Assembly: GCA_015494595.1 (NCBI GenBank)
Contig: WGAX01000098.1
Span: 1-8,790, forward strand
Length of the DNA stretch: 8,790 nucleotides
Direction of reading: 5' to 3'
DNA from: Nitratiruptor sp.
GTDB taxonomy: Bacteria; Campylobacterota; Campylobacteria; Campylobacterales; Nitratiruptoraceae
In this document: positions 6,742 through 8,790 of the stretch, piece after piece
Position numbering within the stretch: the stretch's first letter is position 1
Layout of the letters: every line of letters begins with the position of its first letter
The notes under the pieces: model-generated
What the model saw: only the letters and a program-made list of their open reading frames with translations
Told to the model about the DNA's origin: nothing
The model's database searches: none
Position numbers and translations under genes: made by a program

Positions 6742-8241
6742 ATGCAAAATAATCCGAAAGATTTGGAAAAAGTAAGAGAAATTATTGAAGAGACGCTCAA
6801 AAGTGAAGGGCTTAGCCGTCGTGATGCCTTGAAGCTGATGGGGTTGAGCACTGCAGGCGTAATGGTAGGTGCAGGCAGCGCAAGAGCTGAGGAGCCTAAA
6901 AAAACATCTAATGCAAAAGCGCATATCGTTATTGTTGGAGGTGGTGCTGGCGGTATTATGGCAGCTGCGAGGCTAAGAAGAGCAGCAAGCAATGCAAAAA
7001 TTACAATCATTGCTCCCAATGAGATCCATCTTTATCAACCGGGGCAAGTCTTTATGGCTGCAGGTTTATATAAAGCAGAGGATATTAAAAAACCAAACAG
7101 TGAATTAATACCCAGTGGAGTAGATTGGATTAAAGATAAAGTAATGGAATTCGATCCGGATAATAACCAAGTTATTACTGCAAAAAATGGAAAAGTAAAG
7201 TATGACTTTTTGGTTGTAGCCGTTGGAATCTCTTATCAATATGAGCAAATCGATGGTCTTTCTCTAGATAAGCTTGGCAAAAATGGCATCGCAAGTGTCT
7301 ATCTAAATAACCCAGAGACTGGAAGCGTCAAAGGTGGCCAGATTACTTGGGAGTGGTTTAAACAGATGCGAGCTGCAGCCCAAAAGGCTAGCAAAGATAA
7401 TCCTATCAATGTAATCTGTACCCAGCCAGCAACCCCCATTAAGTGTGGTGGTGCTCCCCAGAAGATTCTATATTTAAGTGATGATTTTCTACGAGGCAAT
7501 GGACCTGTAGGTGGGGCAGATGTGCATATGAATGCAAAATTCTACTTTACTAAAGGAAAAGGGAATAAGCTCTTTGGCATTAAAGAGTATAACGCAACAC
7601 TCACAAACGAAGTGCAACCAATGTATGGCAACATCACAAATAAATGGAACCACAACCTTGTAAAAATCGATACTAATAAAAAGATAGCAACTTTCCATCA
7701 TACCTATAAAGTCAAGGGAGAGTGGGATCCAGATTTAGAAGAGTATGATTATATTACCAAAGAAGAGATGGTAGAGATGCCATACGATTTTATCCATATT
7801 GTACCTCCAATGACTGCTGCTAATGAGTTTCGCAACTCTCCACTTGCTTGGCAAAAAGGAAGTGCAAAAGGGTGGATGGCAGCAGATAGGTATACATTGC
7901 AGCATATAAAATATAAAAATGTATTTGGTATTGGTGATGTTTTGGGTATTCCAAAGGGTAAAACAGGTGGTAGTGCAAGACATCATGGGCCAATTATCCA
8001 AGAAAACCTTGTAGCTGTGATGGAGGGCAAAGAGCCAAAAGCTAAATTTGACGGCTATACAGTGTGTCCACTCAAAACACAATATGGCAAAATTATGCTG
8101 GCTGAGTTCAATTATGGCTCTAAGCCTGCTCCATCATTCCCATTCCTCGATCCTGCCAAACCTCGCTGGATCTGGTGGGCATTTGATCTCTATTTGCTCA
8201 AACCTATGTATTGGCACTTGATGATGAAGGGATTGATGTAA
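6742..8241 (+). CDS. sqr: Tat-exported sulfide:quinone oxidoreductase (SQOR type II-like flavoprotein)
   Basis: The enzyme is predicted to oxidise sulfide with FAD and a cysteine pair and pass electrons to membrane quinone. Of 499 residues, 1-49 form a twin-arginine signal: an unusually long n-region, SRRDALKLMG (25-34), a weakly hydrophobic core, and cleavage near SARA (46-49). The FAD dinucleotide-binding GGGAGG motif (66-71) follows, with a second FAD contact at GIGD (396-399). Cys235 in TPIKCGGAPQK and Cys442 in YTVCPLKTQYGKIMLAEF align by eye with the redox cysteines 201 and 379 of human SQOR, placing it with type II enzymes. The C-terminal aromatic, amphipathic helices (about 475-499) would dock to the membrane. 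Flavocytochrome c sulfide dehydrogenase is the main alternative; the absence of an adjacent cytochrome gene and the type II C-terminus argue against it. Confidence 0.84.
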   Translation: MQNNPKDLEKVREIIEETLKSEGLSRRDALKLMGLSTAGVMVGAGSARAEEPKKTSNAKAHIVIVGGGAGGIMAAARLRRAASNAKITIIAPNEIHLYQPGQVFMAAGLYKAEDIKKPNSELIPSGVDWIKDKVMEFDPDNNQVITAKNGKVKYDFLVVAVGISYQYEQIDGLSLDKLGKNGIASVYLNNPETGSVKGGQITWEWFKQMRAAAQKASKDNPINVICTQPATPIKCGGAPQKILYLSDDFLRGNGPVGGADVHMNAKFYFTKGKGNKLFGIKEYNATLTNEVQPMYGNITNKWNHNLVKIDTNKKIATFHHTYKVKGEWDPDLEEYDYITKEEMVEMPYDFIHIVPPMTAANEFRNSPLAWQKGSAKGWMAADRYTLQHIKYKNVFGIGDVLGIPKGKTGGSARHHGPIIQENLVAVMEGKEPKAKFDGYTVCPLKTQYGKIMLAEFNYGSKPAPSFPFLDPAKPRWIWWAFDLYLLKPMYWHLMMKGLM

Positions 8242-8242
8242 T

Positions 8243-8491
8243 ATGCGAAAGAGGATAGTAAAAGAGCTTGAAATTTATATCTTCTTGCTCTTTTTCCTCG
8301 CACTTTGGATGCACTATAAAGAGTGGCTCCATCATCCACTAGAGCATCTCAAAGCACTACCCTCTAGCCCTTTTGGGCTTTTACACCCCTTTATCTTTAC
8401 TTTTATTGTCTATATATTGATATTGATTGTAAGGATTTTTATCCATCTTATTAGACGCTTTAGTGAAAAAGGGGCTAAGAGAGCTCCTTAG
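8243..8491 (+). CDS. Small two-helix membrane protein of unknown function, coupled to sqr
   Basis: The 82-residue product has a basic start (MRKRIVK), a first hydrophobic helix at about 10-24, and a polar histidine- and tryptophan-containing linker (HYKEWLHHPLEHLK, 24-37). A second helix spans about 47-70, followed by a basic tail (RRFSEKGAKRAP). The positive-inside rule suggests both termini face the cytoplasm and the linker faces the periplasm. The ATG lies one base after the sqr stop, and AAGGGA (8227-8232) inside sqr sits at a usable 10-nt distance, so the two are almost certainly one operon. I do not recognise the family. A partner or membrane anchor for the exported Sqr is a reasonable guess from position only. 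The last 17 bp overlap the convergent bpt gene. Confidence 0.7.
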   Translation: MRKRIVKELEIYIFLLFFLALWMHYKEWLHHPLEHLKALPSSPFGLLHPFIFTFIVYILILIVRIFIHLIRRFSEKGAKRAP

Positions 8492-8493
8492 CC
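8465..8493 (-). terminator. Intrinsic terminator of bpt embedded in the overlapping gene ends
   Basis: GGCTAAG (8473-8479) and CTTAGCC (8487-8493) form a 7-bp perfect stem around a 7-nt loop. On the minus strand it is followed by CCTTTTTC (T-run at 8470-8466), the arrangement of a rho-independent terminator for the gene coming from the right. The stem includes both stop codons. On the plus strand no T-run follows, so it should be weaker for the sqr operon. Confidence 0.62.
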
Positions 8494-8790
8494 TCCCACT
8501 TGGGCTCCTCTTGCAAAGGAGGAAAGCCTTCGAGGACTTCATAGGGCTTAAATTGACTCTTATACGCAAAAGAGGCGCACCCCTTTACCCAATATCCCAA
8601 ATAGATCCACTTAAGTCCCAATTTTTTTGCCAGATCTATCTGGATTAAAAGGGAGTATATCCCTAAAGAGCGGTTTGCATAGGCTGGATCGTAGTAGAAG
8701 TAGATTGAGCTTATACCATCTTCTAAAATGTCGATTAAATCTACTCCAATGAGCCTATCTTCATCGAAGTAGAGCACCTCTTTGCCAAAA
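8475..8790 (-). CDS. bpt: Aspartate/glutamate leucyltransferase (N-end rule), C-terminal part
   Basis: Bpt transfers leucine from Leu-tRNA to N-terminal Asp or Glu of proteins, marking them for ClpS/ClpAP degradation; older annotations call it arginyl-tRNA-protein transferase. The frame is open to the window edge, and about 104 C-terminal residues are visible. They contain the ATE_C core: YYDPAYANRSLGIYSLLIQI, then AKKLGLKWIYLGYWVKGCAS and AYKSQFKPYEVL. This is the acyl-transferase (GNAT-like) half of the family. A GTG at 8777 is internal, since the upstream codons (FGKE) continue the conserved strand; the true start lies outside. Whether the particular transferase is Leu- or Arg-specific cannot be told from this half, but bacterial members are normally Bpt. 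Its stop overlaps the small membrane-protein gene by 17 bp. Confidence 0.88.
   Translation of the reverse strand, partial: FGKEVLYFDEDRLIGVDLIDILEDGISSIYFYYDPAYANRSLGIYSLLIQIDLAKKLGLKWIYLGYWVKGCASFAYKSQFKPYEVLEGFPPLQEEPKWEAKELS

Noticed and set aside
7735..8082. Minus-strand open frame of 115 codons inside sqr
   Set aside because: The Cys/His/Phe-rich translation is the usual shadow of a coding strand, and the opposite frame is clearly the Sqr protein.
6742..8241. Flavocytochrome c sulfide dehydrogenase flavoprotein (FccB) as the identity
   Set aside because: The Tat signal would fit, but the CPLKTQYGK...LAEF C-terminal block and the aromatic membrane-docking tail match type II SQOR, and there is no cytochrome c gene beside it.
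8505..8523. Short inverted repeat TCCTC/GAGGA near 8506-8523
   Set aside because: It lies within bpt coding sequence, has a short stem and no T-run on either side; probably chance.

Overview
The window looks like chromosomal DNA of a Campylobacterota (Epsilonproteobacteria) member, probably a free-living, sulfide-using, respiratory species of the Nitratiruptor/Sulfurimonas/Nautilia kind. This is inferred from the protein sequences, the moderate A+T content, very tight gene packing, -10-only promoters without clear -35 boxes, and an IS608-like insertion sequence, a type first described in Helicobacter pylori. The species cannot be fixed by eye.

Layout. Positions 1-297 (minus strand) are the left end of an IS200/IS605-family element: the N-terminus of tnpA, its promoter, a strong hairpin, and an IS608-type subterminal hairpin with an AAAG guide, next to a TTAC target. 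The element interrupts a plus-strand gene of unknown identity, whose last ~58 codons survive at 298-474. One base after that stop lies the -10 box of a compact molybdate ABC transporter operon, modABC (501-2632), whose genes overlap one another. modC meets a minus-strand DUF481 outer-membrane beta-barrel gene (2629-3348) tail to tail, with interlocked stop codons. A ~108 bp divergent intergenic region separates this from pyrG (CTP synthase) and recJ (single-strand exonuclease), which share an ATGA overlap.

After a ~100 bp AT-rich gap, 6742-8491 holds a sulfide:quinone oxidoreductase with a Tat signal peptide and, one base later, an 82-residue two-helix membrane protein of unknown family. The window ends with the C-terminal part of a convergent bpt gene (aspartate/glutamate leucyltransferase), which has an intrinsic terminator built over the overlapping gene ends.

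Functionally, modABC would supply molybdate for molybdopterin enzymes such as nitrate reductase or formate dehydrogenase. The Sqr unit would feed sulfide electrons into the quinone pool. pyrG, recJ and bpt are housekeeping. No CRISPR array, tRNA or rRNA was seen. I see no wholly new system; the parts worth most attention are the IS608-like end with its disrupted gene and the Tat-exported SQOR-like protein with its small membrane partner.
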